A stretch of 16,859 nt of DNA from an uncultured Collinsella sp. (GCA_902475785.1 CABSAN010000047.1:1-16859); one strand, 5' to 3'; positions 6,545 to 14,221 are shown, numbered from the stretch's first letter. Numbers and translations: made by a program. The notes: generated by a model from the sequence alone, not told the origin.

Positions 6545-7567
6545 ATGGCCGACGAACACGAGACCGAAAGCAAGGCATGGGCGATTGAAGCCGCTGCGGC
6601 AGAGGCGGCGTCGCGTGCCGCCGAGGAGATGCATCGTCCTCCGGTGGTGCCGATGGAGCGCGTTGTCGGTCGCGAGGATATCGAACGTGGCGTGCGCGCC
6701 GGCCGCAAGCGCAGCCAGGAACCAGGCTTTCCGCGCTTTTTTGCCGAGCTCAATCTAGGCCTGATCCTCACGGCGTTCGCCATCGTGGCCTTTAAAACCC
6801 CCAATCACTTTGCCTTCGGCGGCACCTCGGGCGTGTCGGTCATTCTGTCCACGCTGTTCCCGACCCTGCCCGTCGGCGTCTTTATGTGGATTATCAACGC
6901 GATTCTCGTCGTTTTGGGCTTTATCTTTTTGGAGCGCAAGGCAATCCTGTGGAGCGTCTTCGCCTCGTTTGCACTGTCCGCCTATGTTTCGCTGTTTGAG
7001 CTCTTTATCCCGACCGATATCTCGATGACGGGCGATATGTGGCTTGACCTGTGCTTTGCCGTGATTCTGCCGGCGCTCGGCAGCGCTATCGTCTTTGATA
7101 TCGGCGCCTCGACGGGCGGCACGGACATCCTCGCCATGATCCTCAAGCGCCGCACTACGCTCGAGATTGGTCGCGCACTGCTGTTGGTCGATATCGGCAT
7201 CGTGACTATCGCGGCTTTTTTGTATGGCCCGCGTGTCGGTCTGTATTGCGTGCTCGGCCTGTTTGCCAAGACGCTTGTGGTCGACAAGGCCATCGAGAGC
7301 ATTCACCTTCGTAAGGTCTGCACGATTATTTGCTCCGAGCCCCTTAAGGTTGAGGAGTTTATCGTCAAGCATCTCAACCGCACGGCGACCATCAGCCGCG
7401 GCTACGGTGCCTTCTCGGGCAAGTGCGTGACGGTGATCATGAGCGTGCTGAGCCGTCGCGAGGCAGTGCAACTGCGCCGCTATACCCGCGAGATTGACCC
7501 TGGTGCCTTCATCACCATCGTCGATAGCTCCGAAATCGTCGGCAAGGGCTTCCGCGGCACGAACTAG
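6545..7567 (+). CDS. YitT-family membrane protein with C-terminal DUF2179 domain
   Basis: YitT proteins are polytopic membrane proteins of uncertain role with a small C-terminal cytoplasmic DUF2179 domain. This one has 340 residues: a charged, alanine-rich N-terminal extension of about 70 residues, then five or six membrane segments (about residues 72-245). The typical motif FGGTSGVSVIL and the segment IGASTGGTDILAMILKRRT are both present. The last 90 residues (from about 255) form the DUF2179 domain, with SRGYGAFSGK and the IDPGAFITIVDSSEIVGKGF ending. ATG 6545 has GAGGGG at 6531-6536 eight bases upstream. It appears to be a single-gene unit. The N-terminal extension is unusual for the family. 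Substrate and function are not known. Confidence 0.92.
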   Translation: MADEHETESKAWAIEAAAAEAASRAAEEMHRPPVVPMERVVGREDIERGVRAGRKRSQEPGFPRFFAELNLGLILTAFAIVAFKTPNHFAFGGTSGVSVILSTLFPTLPVGVFMWIINAILVVLGFIFLERKAILWSVFASFALSAYVSLFELFIPTDISMTGDMWLDLCFAVILPALGSAIVFDIGASTGGTDILAMILKRRTTLEIGRALLLVDIGIVTIAAFLYGPRVGLYCVLGLFAKTLVVDKAIESIHLRKVCTIICSEPLKVEEFIVKHLNRTATISRGYGAFSGKCVTVIMSVLSRREAVQLRRYTREIDPGAFITIVDSSEIVGKGFRGTN

Positions 7568-7626
7568 CCCTGGTGCGCACTTTGAATCATTGAATAAAGC
7601 TACCCACGTTGCAAATCGGTCATCTT

Positions 7627-7641
7627 GGGGTATTTGTCCCC
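7627..7641. other. Small GGGG/CCCC inverted repeat upstream of the DUF4013 gene
   Basis: GGGG at 7627-7630 and CCCC at 7638-7641 flank TATTTGT. The 150-base gap between the yitT-like gene and the next gene otherwise shows no clear terminator or promoter. The reverse strand reads GGGGAC, but the rest does not match the hairpin repeat family. Confidence 0.25.
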
Positions 7642-7717
7642 ATATTGGGCGATAATGATGCCAAAGACATCGTTTGCGATCCAGGTGATTCGCTCTAGAT
7701 ACGAAGGGATGATTTCG

Positions 7718-9037
7718 ATGTTCTGTTCGCAGTGTGGCGCCCCCATGGGCGATAACGACAAGTTCTGCGGCGTGTGCGGTGCCCCTAATACCGAGGTCAA
7801 GGCCGCCGGCCCCGCTCCGCAAGCTCAACCTCAGCCGCAGGGTCAGCCGTTTGCCCAGCCGCAGCCGCAGCCGTTCGTTGCGCCCCAGCCGGCTATGAAC
7901 GCGCCCAAGGGTTGCATGGCTCAGGCCTTCAACGACATGCTCAAGGTTCCCGGCGCCTTGGTTCGCGTATGCCAGATCGCCTTTTTGCCGGCGCTGATCT
8001 GTGTTGTCTCGGTGCTGGTGCTGTTTATCCCCGTTATCGGCGGTATCGCAGCGGCCATTGGCTTTTTGCTTGCGTACGTGGCAAGCGTGTGCGGTGCCGG
8101 CTTTGCTATCGAGTGGGGTCGTGACCTGTCGCTCAAGGATGATAACGGCATGGAGCGTCCGCTGTTGCGCTCGACCTCGTTTGGATTGGGCATTTTCTCG
8201 TCTGTCATTACGAACGTGCTCCGGCTCATAGCCATTATTCCGGTGATCGGTGTGGTGTTCTCGGTGCTTGAGAGCGCTGCGATCGGTGCCGTTGGCTCGT
8301 ACTATTACTACGGTTCGAGCGGCCTCGAGGGTGCACTCATCGGGTCGATGGGTCTGCTTGTCTTTGCCATGATCGTGTCGGTGGTACTGGGCATCTTCTT
8401 TAAGATGTTTGGCGATGCCGCTGTGATGCACTTTGCAGTCGCCGGCCGCGTGGAGAGCGCGTTTTCGCTCGAGAAGGTTTGGAAGTCCTATAAGGCCAAC
8501 CTGGGCAAGTTGTTCTGCGCATCGATTCTCCCCGAGTTTTTGACGGGCATTGTTTCCAATATCATCACGTGGATTTTCACCGCCATCTTTGGTTTTGTTG
8601 CCGCGCTGGGCATTAGCAGCTATGGCTACTACGGCTACTATTCTCGTCCTTCGGGTCTCGAGGCAATCATCACGGGCGGCGGCATCACGCTCATTCTGTT
8701 CTTGATGATTGTTGCCTTTGTCACGGTGTTCCTGACTGTGTTTGGCAAGATGCTCAAGTATCGCGCCGTTGGCTATTGGGCGGCACGCCATGCCAGCGAG
8801 TGGTCCGACGAGGATACCGACGACGTCCTGACGTTTGTGCTCCCGGGTGAGAAGAAGCCTGCTCCTGCGGGATTCAATCCCACGGCCGCCACTGGTGCTG
8901 CACCTGCTCCGGCACCTGCCCCTGCACCCGCACCGACGCCCGAGGCGACGCCTGCGGAGCCCGATTGGGATGCCGTTGCCACGCCGGCGGATGAGCCGGG
9001 CGATAATCCTGCTGCCGAAAACAATCAAACCGAATAG
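7718..9037 (+). CDS. Zinc-ribbon DUF4013-like membrane protein
   Basis: The 439-residue protein starts with a zinc ribbon made of two CxxC knuckles (C3, C6, C17, C20). A linker rich in P, Q and A follows (about residues 30-62). Then comes a long multi-pass membrane domain of the DUF4013 type (about residues 70-365) with several glycine-rich hydrophobic segments and a YYYYG/YGYYGYY tyrosine-rich loop. The C-terminal tail (from about 385) is a proline-alanine repeat and then acidic. Its function is unknown. I start at ATG 7718, with AAGGG at 7704-7708 upstream; an ATG at 7709 would add three residues. A terminator follows at 9045. The next gene begins with the same type of zinc ribbon, so the two look like related components or sensors. 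Confidence 0.88.
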   Translation: MFCSQCGAPMGDNDKFCGVCGAPNTEVKAAGPAPQAQPQPQGQPFAQPQPQPFVAPQPAMNAPKGCMAQAFNDMLKVPGALVRVCQIAFLPALICVVSVLVLFIPVIGGIAAAIGFLLAYVASVCGAGFAIEWGRDLSLKDDNGMERPLLRSTSFGLGIFSSVITNVLRLIAIIPVIGVVFSVLESAAIGAVGSYYYYGSSGLEGALIGSMGLLVFAMIVSVVLGIFFKMFGDAAVMHFAVAGRVESAFSLEKVWKSYKANLGKLFCASILPEFLTGIVSNIITWIFTAIFGFVAALGISSYGYYGYYSRPSGLEAIITGGGITLILFLMIVAFVTVFLTVFGKMLKYRAVGYWAARHASEWSDEDTDDVLTFVLPGEKKPAPAGFNPTAATGAAPAPAPAPAPAPTPEATPAEPDWDAVATPADEPGDNPAAENNQTE

Positions 9038-9044
9038 TCGGTCG

Positions 9045-9080
9045 AGGCGCCCTGGGCAACTGAGCCCGGGGTGCCTTTTT
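9045..9080 (+). terminator. Intrinsic terminator after the DUF4013 gene
   Basis: AGGCGCCCTGGGC at 9045-9057 pairs with GCCCGGGGTGCCT at 9064-9076, with two G-T pairs, and a T-run ends at 9080. Confidence 0.85.
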
Positions 9081-9145
9081 CTACTGCGAAAGCAGGAAAA
9101 TGCCCGGGAAAACGGTTGCAGCAAAATTTCTCGGAAATTGGTCAA

Positions 9146-9157
9146 TGTTGCGCAACA
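9146..9157. promoter_or_regulatory. Palindrome TGTTGCGCAACA, possible operator
   Basis: A perfect 12-base palindrome lies 75 bases upstream of the DUF4234 gene in an intergenic region with no clear -35/-10 pair. It could be a dimeric regulator site. The only evidence is the symmetry and position. Confidence 0.3.
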
Positions 9158-9198
9158 ACGTCGCGGCTATTGTTGAGAACATAGACGTGTAAGGTTTG

Positions 9199-9215
9199 AA
9201 GGCGTGCGACGCCTT
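9199..9215 (+). promoter_or_regulatory. Hairpin just upstream of the ribosome binding site
   Basis: AAGGCGT at 9199-9205 pairs with ACGCCTT at 9209-9215 around GCG. It ends five bases before the AAAGGAGAGG ribosome binding region and may shape translation of the DUF4234 gene. Confidence 0.35.
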
Positions 9216-9232
9216 AGGAAAAGGAGAGGCTT

Positions 9233-9898
9233 ATGTTCTGTCCCACTTGTGGTTCTCCCATTTCGGATGATGCCAAATTCTGCCCTGTCTGCGGTTCTGC
9301 CATCGGTGCCGCTTCCGCTGCTCCTGCTCCGCAGCCCGCGCCGCAGCCTGCACCTCAGCCCCAGCCTGCTCCGCAGCCCACGCAGATTCAGCCCGCTCCG
9401 GTTCAGGCAGTTCAGCCTGCGCCTCAGCCCCAGCAACAGTACGCCGGGCAGCAGCAGTATGCTCAGCAGCCTGCACCTGCCCCGATGGGCTATGCTCCGA
9501 TTAAGACCGACCGTGGCGTAATCGGCTGGCTCCTGCTTTCCATCGTGACCTGCGGCATCTATTCGTATTACTTCCTCTATTGCCTCGCGCGCGACATCAA
9601 TGTCATGTGCCAGGACGACGGCGATTCCACACCGGGTCTGGCTGCATTCATCCTGCTGTCGTTCGTGACCTGCGACTTCTACGCACTCTACTGGTACTAC
9701 AAGATCGGCAACCGCCTGCAGGCTAATGCTCCTCGCTATGGCCTGATGTTCCAGGAGAACGGTACCACCGTTCTTATGTGGCAGATCGTCGGCGCGCTGC
9801 TGTGCGGCCTTGGCCCCATCTTTGCCATGAACATCATCATCAAGAATACCAATGCCATGGCAACGGCTTACAACGTCCGTCTTGGCGCTCGTGCCTAA
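9233..9898 (+). CDS. Zinc-ribbon DUF4234-like membrane protein
   Basis: The 221-residue protein opens with a double-CxxC zinc ribbon (C3, C6, C17, C20), very close to that of the gene before it. A low-complexity linker of P, Q and A follows (about residues 28-85). The C-terminal part (about 92-210) has three membrane segments and the WLLLSIVTCGIYSYYFLYCLARD pattern typical of DUF4234, a family related in layout to small two-pass membrane proteins. Function unknown. ATG 9233 is preceded by AAAAGGAGAGG. The DUF2752 gene starts at or just before its end, so the two are very likely co-transcribed and perhaps work together in the membrane. Confidence 0.9.
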   Translation: MFCPTCGSPISDDAKFCPVCGSAIGAASAAPAPQPAPQPAPQPQPAPQPTQIQPAPVQAVQPAPQPQQQYAGQQQYAQQPAPAPMGYAPIKTDRGVIGWLLLSIVTCGIYSYYFLYCLARDINVMCQDDGDSTPGLAAFILLSFVTCDFYALYWYYKIGNRLQANAPRYGLMFQENGTTVLMWQIVGALLCGLGPIFAMNIIIKNTNAMATAYNVRLGARA

Positions 9899-9911
9899 CG
9901 ATAAGAGCGGC

Positions 9912-10391
9912 GTGAACAGCTCCCAGGGACATAAGGGCGCGGCGGAACTCATTCGCCGCGCCCTTTCTTGCATCGGCGCGCTCTTTGTCGCCTGGCTCGC
10001 ACTCTACCTGCTCGATATCGGCTGCGTGTTTCGCCTGATGACGGGTATTCCCTGTCCGGGATGTGGCATGACGAGGGCCTGGCTGGCAGCACTGCGCCTC
10101 GATTTTGCGGCGGCCTTCGCTTATCATCCGCTGTTTTGGGTGGTGCCGATTGCGTTTGCGCTCGCGTTCGTGCGCGAGGAGGTGGCATCGAGCAAGCTAA
10201 AGCGCGGCATCGACATTGCGGTTATTGTTCTGTGCGTGCTGGTCGTTGCCGTATGGATCGTGCGCCTTATCAACCCGGCAGACGCGGGCCTGCTCTTTGG
10301 TGGCCATGCGCCCGCCGGAGTCCCCACCGATATCATTCACCTCGAAACCCCACGCTGGCTCTGCCATTTGGGGACGGGGTTGAAATGGTAG
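9912..10391 (+). CDS. DUF2752 small membrane protein
   Basis: The protein has about 159 residues. The DUF2752 signature GIPCPGCGMTRA, with its CPGCG cysteines, sits after the first membrane segment, and further hydrophobic segments follow at about residues 70-115. The family is of unknown function and often lies beside zinc-ribbon or DUF4234-type membrane proteins, as here. The start is uncertain: GTG 9912 has a weak AAGAG at 9903-9907, GTG 9891 would overlap the previous stop, and an ATG at 9852 would overlap more. The last nine or so codons and the TAG stop lie within hairpin repeat copy 5, so the C-terminus probably changed when the repeat inserted. It ends against a bidirectional terminator. 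Confidence 0.85.
   Translation: MNSSQGHKGAAELIRRALSCIGALFVAWLALYLLDIGCVFRLMTGIPCPGCGMTRAWLAALRLDFAAAFAYHPLFWVVPIAFALAFVREEVASSKLKRGIDIAVIVLCVLVVAVWIVRLINPADAGLLFGGHAPAGVPTDIIHLETPRWLCHLGTGLKW
10361..10391 (+). repeat. GGGGACAGG hairpin repeat, copy 5
   Basis: CTGCCATTT at 10361-10369 pairs with AAATGGTAG at 10383-10391, including one G-T pair, around GGGGACGGGGTTG. It covers the last codons and the TAG stop (10389-10391) of the DUF2752 gene. Only the hairpin head is recognisable. Confidence 0.6.
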
Positions 10392-10406
10392 AAATAGCGC
10401 TTGACA

Positions 10407-10454
10407 AATAATGAGAGGGCGGATGTTCGTTTCAACATCCGCCCTCTCATTATT
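10407..10454. terminator. Bidirectional terminator between convergent genes
   Basis: A perfect 21-bp stem pairs 10407-10427 with 10434-10454 around a six-base loop (core GAGAGGGCGGATG). A-rich sequence lies on one side and TTATTTT on the other, so it can stop transcripts from both the DUF2752 gene and the minus-strand amidohydrolase gene. Confidence 0.9.
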
Positions 10455-10483
10455 TTGAATGGGTGTTTGAAGAATCTTACAGT

Positions 10484-11947
10484 CTACTCGTCGCGCTTCT
10501 CCTCGTGGCGAGCGGCAGCCCGCGCATCGTGAATGCCCTTGATGGCGGCATGGCGGGCGGTGCGGGCGTCGTGCATGGCGTCGCGGGCCTCGGCGGCCGT
10601 TGCCTTGGCAGAGCGCAGCTTGGCGGCCAAGTCGGGGTTGGTTTCGGCAACCGCGGCGATCGTGGGGCCGTCGAGCTCCTCTTGCGTGGGCTCGGCCAAA
10701 AAGTCGATGGCATACTGGGCGGCTACCATGGAACCCTTGGCTAGTACCGACTCGTCAATCTTGTAGAAGCAAGAATGTTGGGCGTACGTGGCGCCAATCT
10801 GGGGGTTGCGCGTGCCAACAAAGGCGAGCACGCCCGGTACGCGGCGCAGATACTCCGAGAAGTCCTCGCCCGAAAGCGTGCCGCGGTAATGGCCCTCGCC
10901 CGCGGGGCCCAAGCACTTGAGCACAGCTTGGCGGCAGCGCTCGCTTGAGGCGGCATCGTTTTCGACCTTGTAGTTGGCAATGGTGTAGTCGGTGAGTTCG
11001 GCCTCGGCGCCTAGTGCCGCTGCGGTGTGCTCCACGATGCGGCGCATAAGCTCGGGCATCTCTTCATGCGTCTTGTCGCCATAGGTGCGCACCGTGCCGG
11101 CGAGGTACGCCGTGCCGGCGATAACGTTGCGCGCGGTGCCGCCGTGCAGTTCGCCGACGGTGATGACGGCGGGTTCGTAGGGGCTAATCTCGCGCGAGAC
11201 GATGGTCTGCAGGGCGTTGACGATCTCGGCGGCAACCATAACGGCATCGTGGCCGCGCTGGGGCATGGCGCCATGGCACGAGGTGCCGCGGACGTCGATG
11301 CGGAACCAGTCGGTGTTTGCCATGCGCGGACCGGGCTCGCAGCTCACGGTGCCGGCATCGACCTCGCTCCAGATGTGCGCGGCATAGGCACCGTCGACGC
11401 CATCGAGTACGCCCGTGCCGATCATGAGCTTGGCGCCCTGGCCGTTTTCCTCGCTGGGCTGGAATACGATGCGAATCTCGCCGTGGATGTCGTCAGTCAT
11501 ATGGCGCAGGATTTGCAGCGTGCCGAGCATCATGGCTATATGGCAGTCGTGACCGCAGGCGTGCATGCAGCCCTCGTTGACGCTGGCGAACTCCTCGCCG
11601 GTCTGCTCGGTGACAGGCAGGGCGTCGATATCGGCGCGCAGCAGGATACGGCGGCGCGGCGTGCCGTCCTCGCGGTAGGCATCGGGCGCGGTACCGCGGA
11701 GCGTCGCCACCAGGCCCGTCTTGAGCGGGCGCTCGTAGGGGATATTCATGGCGTCGAGCTGGTTGGCGATGTCGGAAGTCGTGCGCTCCTCGGCAAGGCT
11801 CAGCTCCGGGTGCTTATGGAAGTGCCGGCGCTGCTTGATGATGTAGGGCTCAAACTCGGCGGCGATATCTCGGATGGCCGCGGTGACGTCGTCTGCCGCG
11901 CGAACCTCGGTTGCCGCCATAATCTGCTGTGCCTTGGTCTTCGTCAT
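10484..11947 (-). CDS. M20-family metal-dependent amidohydrolase
   Basis: The 487-residue protein belongs to the M20 (M20D-like) amidohydrolases, which cleave N-acyl or N-aryl amino acids and similar amides with a two-metal centre. Visible motifs are HKHPELS (residues 44-50), RADIDALPV (104-112), the HACGHDCH metal motif (C131, H133), PSEENGQGA with E166/E167, H191, TSCHGAMPQ (222-230), SGEDFSEY (359-366) and H391. The start ATG at 11947 has AAGGAG upstream on the minus strand; the frame stays open beyond it over the divergent gene, which I regard as chance. The C-terminal 65 residues (about 422-487) are an extra charged, alanine-rich, probably helical tail not needed for the fold. The substrate cannot be named. 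It diverges from another amidohydrolase. Confidence 0.92.
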   Translation of the reverse strand: MTKTKAQQIMAATEVRAADDVTAAIRDIAAEFEPYIIKQRRHFHKHPELSLAEERTTSDIANQLDAMNIPYERPLKTGLVATLRGTAPDAYREDGTPRRRILLRADIDALPVTEQTGEEFASVNEGCMHACGHDCHIAMMLGTLQILRHMTDDIHGEIRIVFQPSEENGQGAKLMIGTGVLDGVDGAYAAHIWSEVDAGTVSCEPGPRMANTDWFRIDVRGTSCHGAMPQRGHDAVMVAAEIVNALQTIVSREISPYEPAVITVGELHGGTARNVIAGTAYLAGTVRTYGDKTHEEMPELMRRIVEHTAAALGAEAELTDYTIANYKVENDAASSERCRQAVLKCLGPAGEGHYRGTLSGEDFSEYLRRVPGVLAFVGTRNPQIGATYAQHSCFYKIDESVLAKGSMVAAQYAIDFLAEPTQEELDGPTIAAVAETNPDLAAKLRSAKATAAEARDAMHDARTARHAAIKGIHDARAAARHEEKRDE

Positions 11948-11998
11948 GGTCGATTTGCTCCTTGTTGGCTCGATCGCAAAATCGTACAGGCTCTCTCC

Positions 11999-12028
11999 AG
12001 TATGCCACCTGCCGCTAGGGCTGGTAAA
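11999..12028 (-). promoter_or_regulatory. Candidate promoter of the M20 amidohydrolase
   Basis: On the minus strand, TTTACC (12028-12023) and CATACT (12004-11999) are 18 bases apart, each matching four of six consensus bases. The start codon is about 50 bases downstream. Confidence 0.35.
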
Positions 12029-12029
12029 G

Positions 12030-12058
12030 TTGCCGTTTGCCGCTTGGGGTTTTGTAAC
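12030..12058 (+). promoter_or_regulatory. Candidate promoter of the YtcJ-like amidohydrolase
   Basis: TTGCCG at 12030-12035 and TGTAAC at 12053-12058 are separated by 17 bases. The -35 box lies one base from that of the candidate divergent promoter, so the two genes could share control. A small hairpin, GAGTG/CACTC, follows at 12061-12078. Confidence 0.4.
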
Positions 12059-12115
12059 AAGAGTGGGGGAGTACACTCGGGGGTGTTGAATTTCCTGCCA
12101 GAGATGGGGACGCCC

Positions 12116-13753
12116 ATGCAACATATCGATTGGATTATCTGCTCTAAGAACGTTTTTACCGCGCAAGACGGTATCGATACCGCCCGCGAGCTGGCGATTG
12201 CCATTGCGGGCGATCGCATCGTCGCGGTCGGCGCGCCCGATGACGTGGTTGCCGCCGCCCCTGCCGCCACGCCAGTTGTCGACTACGGCGAGCAATTCAT
12301 CTGCCCCGGTTTCCACGATGCGCACCTGCATTTCTTCCATACTTCGGTCGGTTCCTCGCCGTACATGCTCATGGATATGGGCACGTCCGAGGCGGCGCTG
12401 GTACAACACGCGCTCGAGTTTTCCCAGGACCTGCCTGACGACGCTTGGGTTGTAACGCAGGGCTGGCGCGACTACCGTTGGGATCCGCCCGAGCATCCTA
12501 CCAAGGCCTCCCTCGACGCCGCCTTCCCCGATCGCCCCTGTGTTATGTATTCGGGCGACGGGCATACCCTGTGGCTCAACAGCCGCGCACTCGAAGCCCT
12601 CGGCGTGACGCGTGACAGCGAGCCGCCGGCGGGCGGCAGCTACGACAAGAATGCAAATGGCGAACTCACGGGTATCGCCCACGAGGCAGCTGCTATGCAG
12701 CTGCTGCCGCGCTGCCTGGAGTGGCTGGGCGAGGACCGCATCGCGAGCGCTTACGCCGACCAGATGAAGCGTATGGCCGAGCAGGGCATCACCTCAATCT
12801 GCGATATGTCGCTCATGCCCATGCCGGGCTGCGACTTTATTCGCGACGATGTTTACGACAAGCTGCAGGCCGCCGGCAAGCTGGGCATCCGTGCCCATCT
12901 GTTTCCCACGCTGCTGGATGACCAATCACGCTTGGAAGAACTCCAGACCCGCTACGCGAACAACGCGCTGCTCTCGGCGCCAGGCTTTAAACAGTTCTTC
13001 GACGGCGTGTCGAGCGAGCATACCGCATACCTCACTGAGCCCTATACCAACCCGCGCTTCCCGGGCGACCAGGGTCGTCTGACGGTTCCCGTCGAGCGCA
13101 TGCGCAAGCTGGTTCTGGCGGCAGCCGAGCGCGGCCACACCGTGCGCATCCACGTTATCGGCGACGGTGCCATTCATGCTGCGCTCGATATCTTTGAGGA
13201 GGCGGCAGAGCTCTACGGTCTGCCCCCGCACGGTCATAACACGCTCGAGCATCTGGAGAATCTGCTGCCCGAGGACATCGATCGTCTGCGCAAGCTCAAC
13301 GTCATTGCCTCGAGCCAGCCTTGCCACATCACGCTCGACCCGGGTGGCCCGGAGCGCGACCTGGGCCTGGAACGCAGCCGCATCATGTGGCCGTTTGCGA
13401 CCTATCAGCAGCGCGGCATCCGCCAAGCTTTCGGTACCGATAGCCCCATCACAGCCGTTACCAGCATGAACGTGCTCTACACGGCTATCACGCGCCAAGA
13501 CCCCAAAAGCCACTGGCCCGAGGGCGGCTGGCTCCCCAGCGAGCGCATCGACGCGGCAACGGCCCTGCGCAACTACACGCTTGGCAGCGCGTACGCAGCG
13601 GGCGACGAGCAAAACCTCGGCAGCCTGGAGCCCGGCAAATACGCCGACCTGGTAGTCCTGGACCAAAACCCGCTCACCATTGACCCCCAAGAACTCCAGG
13701 ACACCAAAGTTCAGGCAACCTATCTGGCAGGCAACTTAATCTACGAGCGCTAA
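12116..13753 (+). CDS. YtcJ-like amidohydrolase (amidohydrolase family 3)
   Basis: The 545-residue protein is a metal-dependent amidohydrolase of the YtcJ/amidohydrolase-3 type. These are cytoplasmic enzymes acting on amide or ester bonds of mostly unknown substrates. The N-terminal beta domain leads to the metal motif PGFHDAHLHF (H70, H72). Later come HVIGDGA (H346), TLEHLEN (H379), the FGTDSP aspartate (D442) and the closing LEPGKYADLVVLDQNPL strand typical of the family. I start at ATG 12116 (MQHIDW), with GGGGA at 12106-12110 upstream; ATG 12104 is an alternative. The open frame reaches far upstream over the divergent gene but without coding signs. Its neighbour is also a metallo-hydrolase, which suggests a shared catabolic role. 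The substrate is not known. Confidence 0.92.
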   Translation: MQHIDWIICSKNVFTAQDGIDTARELAIAIAGDRIVAVGAPDDVVAAAPAATPVVDYGEQFICPGFHDAHLHFFHTSVGSSPYMLMDMGTSEAALVQHALEFSQDLPDDAWVVTQGWRDYRWDPPEHPTKASLDAAFPDRPCVMYSGDGHTLWLNSRALEALGVTRDSEPPAGGSYDKNANGELTGIAHEAAAMQLLPRCLEWLGEDRIASAYADQMKRMAEQGITSICDMSLMPMPGCDFIRDDVYDKLQAAGKLGIRAHLFPTLLDDQSRLEELQTRYANNALLSAPGFKQFFDGVSSEHTAYLTEPYTNPRFPGDQGRLTVPVERMRKLVLAAAERGHTVRIHVIGDGAIHAALDIFEEAAELYGLPPHGHNTLEHLENLLPEDIDRLRKLNVIASSQPCHITLDPGGPERDLGLERSRIMWPFATYQQRGIRQAFGTDSPITAVTSMNVLYTAITRQDPKSHWPEGGWLPSERIDAATALRNYTLGSAYAAGDEQNLGSLEPGKYADLVVLDQNPLTIDPQELQDTKVQATYLAGNLIYER

Positions 13754-13771
13754 TAATCATGCCGTACCGTT

Positions 13772-13825
13772 AAACGCGGCTCGGGCAGCCTATTTTGGGA
13801 TGGCACTCGAGCCGCGTTTGTATAT
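13772..13825 (+). terminator. Intrinsic terminator after the YtcJ-like gene
   Basis: AAACGCGGCTCG at 13772-13783 pairs perfectly with CGAGCCGCGTTT at 13808-13819, with a 24-base loop and a T-rich end, TTTGTATAT. Confidence 0.75.
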
Positions 13826-14009
13826 CGGTGGGGACCCACTATGAGCGTCCCTGCTCTGCCTGATTTGAGCGTGGGGTGGGGCACCGCTGCCCCGCGCATT
13901 TAATTTGGACATCAGCAATGCCGTCTCTTGGTGTTTTGCATACTTTCCATTGCAGATTGCATAAAAAGGCTGGGATGTTCCTTCTGGTCCTGATGTACCC
14001 CCGCCTGGG

Positions 14010-14035
14010 CCGTGCAAAAAACGGAGTATTCAGCA
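14010..14035 (+). repeat. 26-base motif, forward copy
   Basis: CCGTGCA at 14010-14016, six bases (AAAAAC), then GGAGTATTCAGCA at 14023-14035. The same two blocks with the same six-base spacing recur in inverted orientation at 14222-14247. Confidence 0.55.
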
Positions 14036-14221
14036 ACACAAGCCCCGCCGGCGCCGCTGCAGTCAGGTAACGTTGTGGAGATTGACGTCATTTCGGGCTC
14101 CGGTGCGACGCGAGGCATGCCTTTTTGTCCTGACGGGGCCTGCCTGCCGACCCAAGTCGCCTGTCGAAGGCGTCTTTGGGACCAATAAGGAATGTCCAGT
14201 GCGTATGCAGCCGTCCTGGTC

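Noticed and set aside
7627..7641. Sixth member of the GGGGACAGG repeat family
   Set aside because: The minus strand reads GGGGACA, but the flanking AAA/TTT pattern, the rest of the loop and the long stem are missing.
6755..9145. 796-codon open frame on the minus strand across the yitT-like and DUF4013 genes
   Set aside because: It crosses two well-supported plus-strand genes and an intergenic gap, is rich in R and H, and shows no recognisable domain; it is a product of high GC.
11027..12115. Upstream extension of the YtcJ-like frame over the M20 gene
   Set aside because: The extra 363 residues are antisense to a well-supported enzyme and look like low-complexity shadow; the family fold starts at MQHIDW with its own ribosome binding site.
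11948..12682. N-terminal extension of the M20 frame over the divergent gene
   Set aside because: It is antisense to the YtcJ-like gene; the enzyme begins at 11947 with a normal ribosome binding site.
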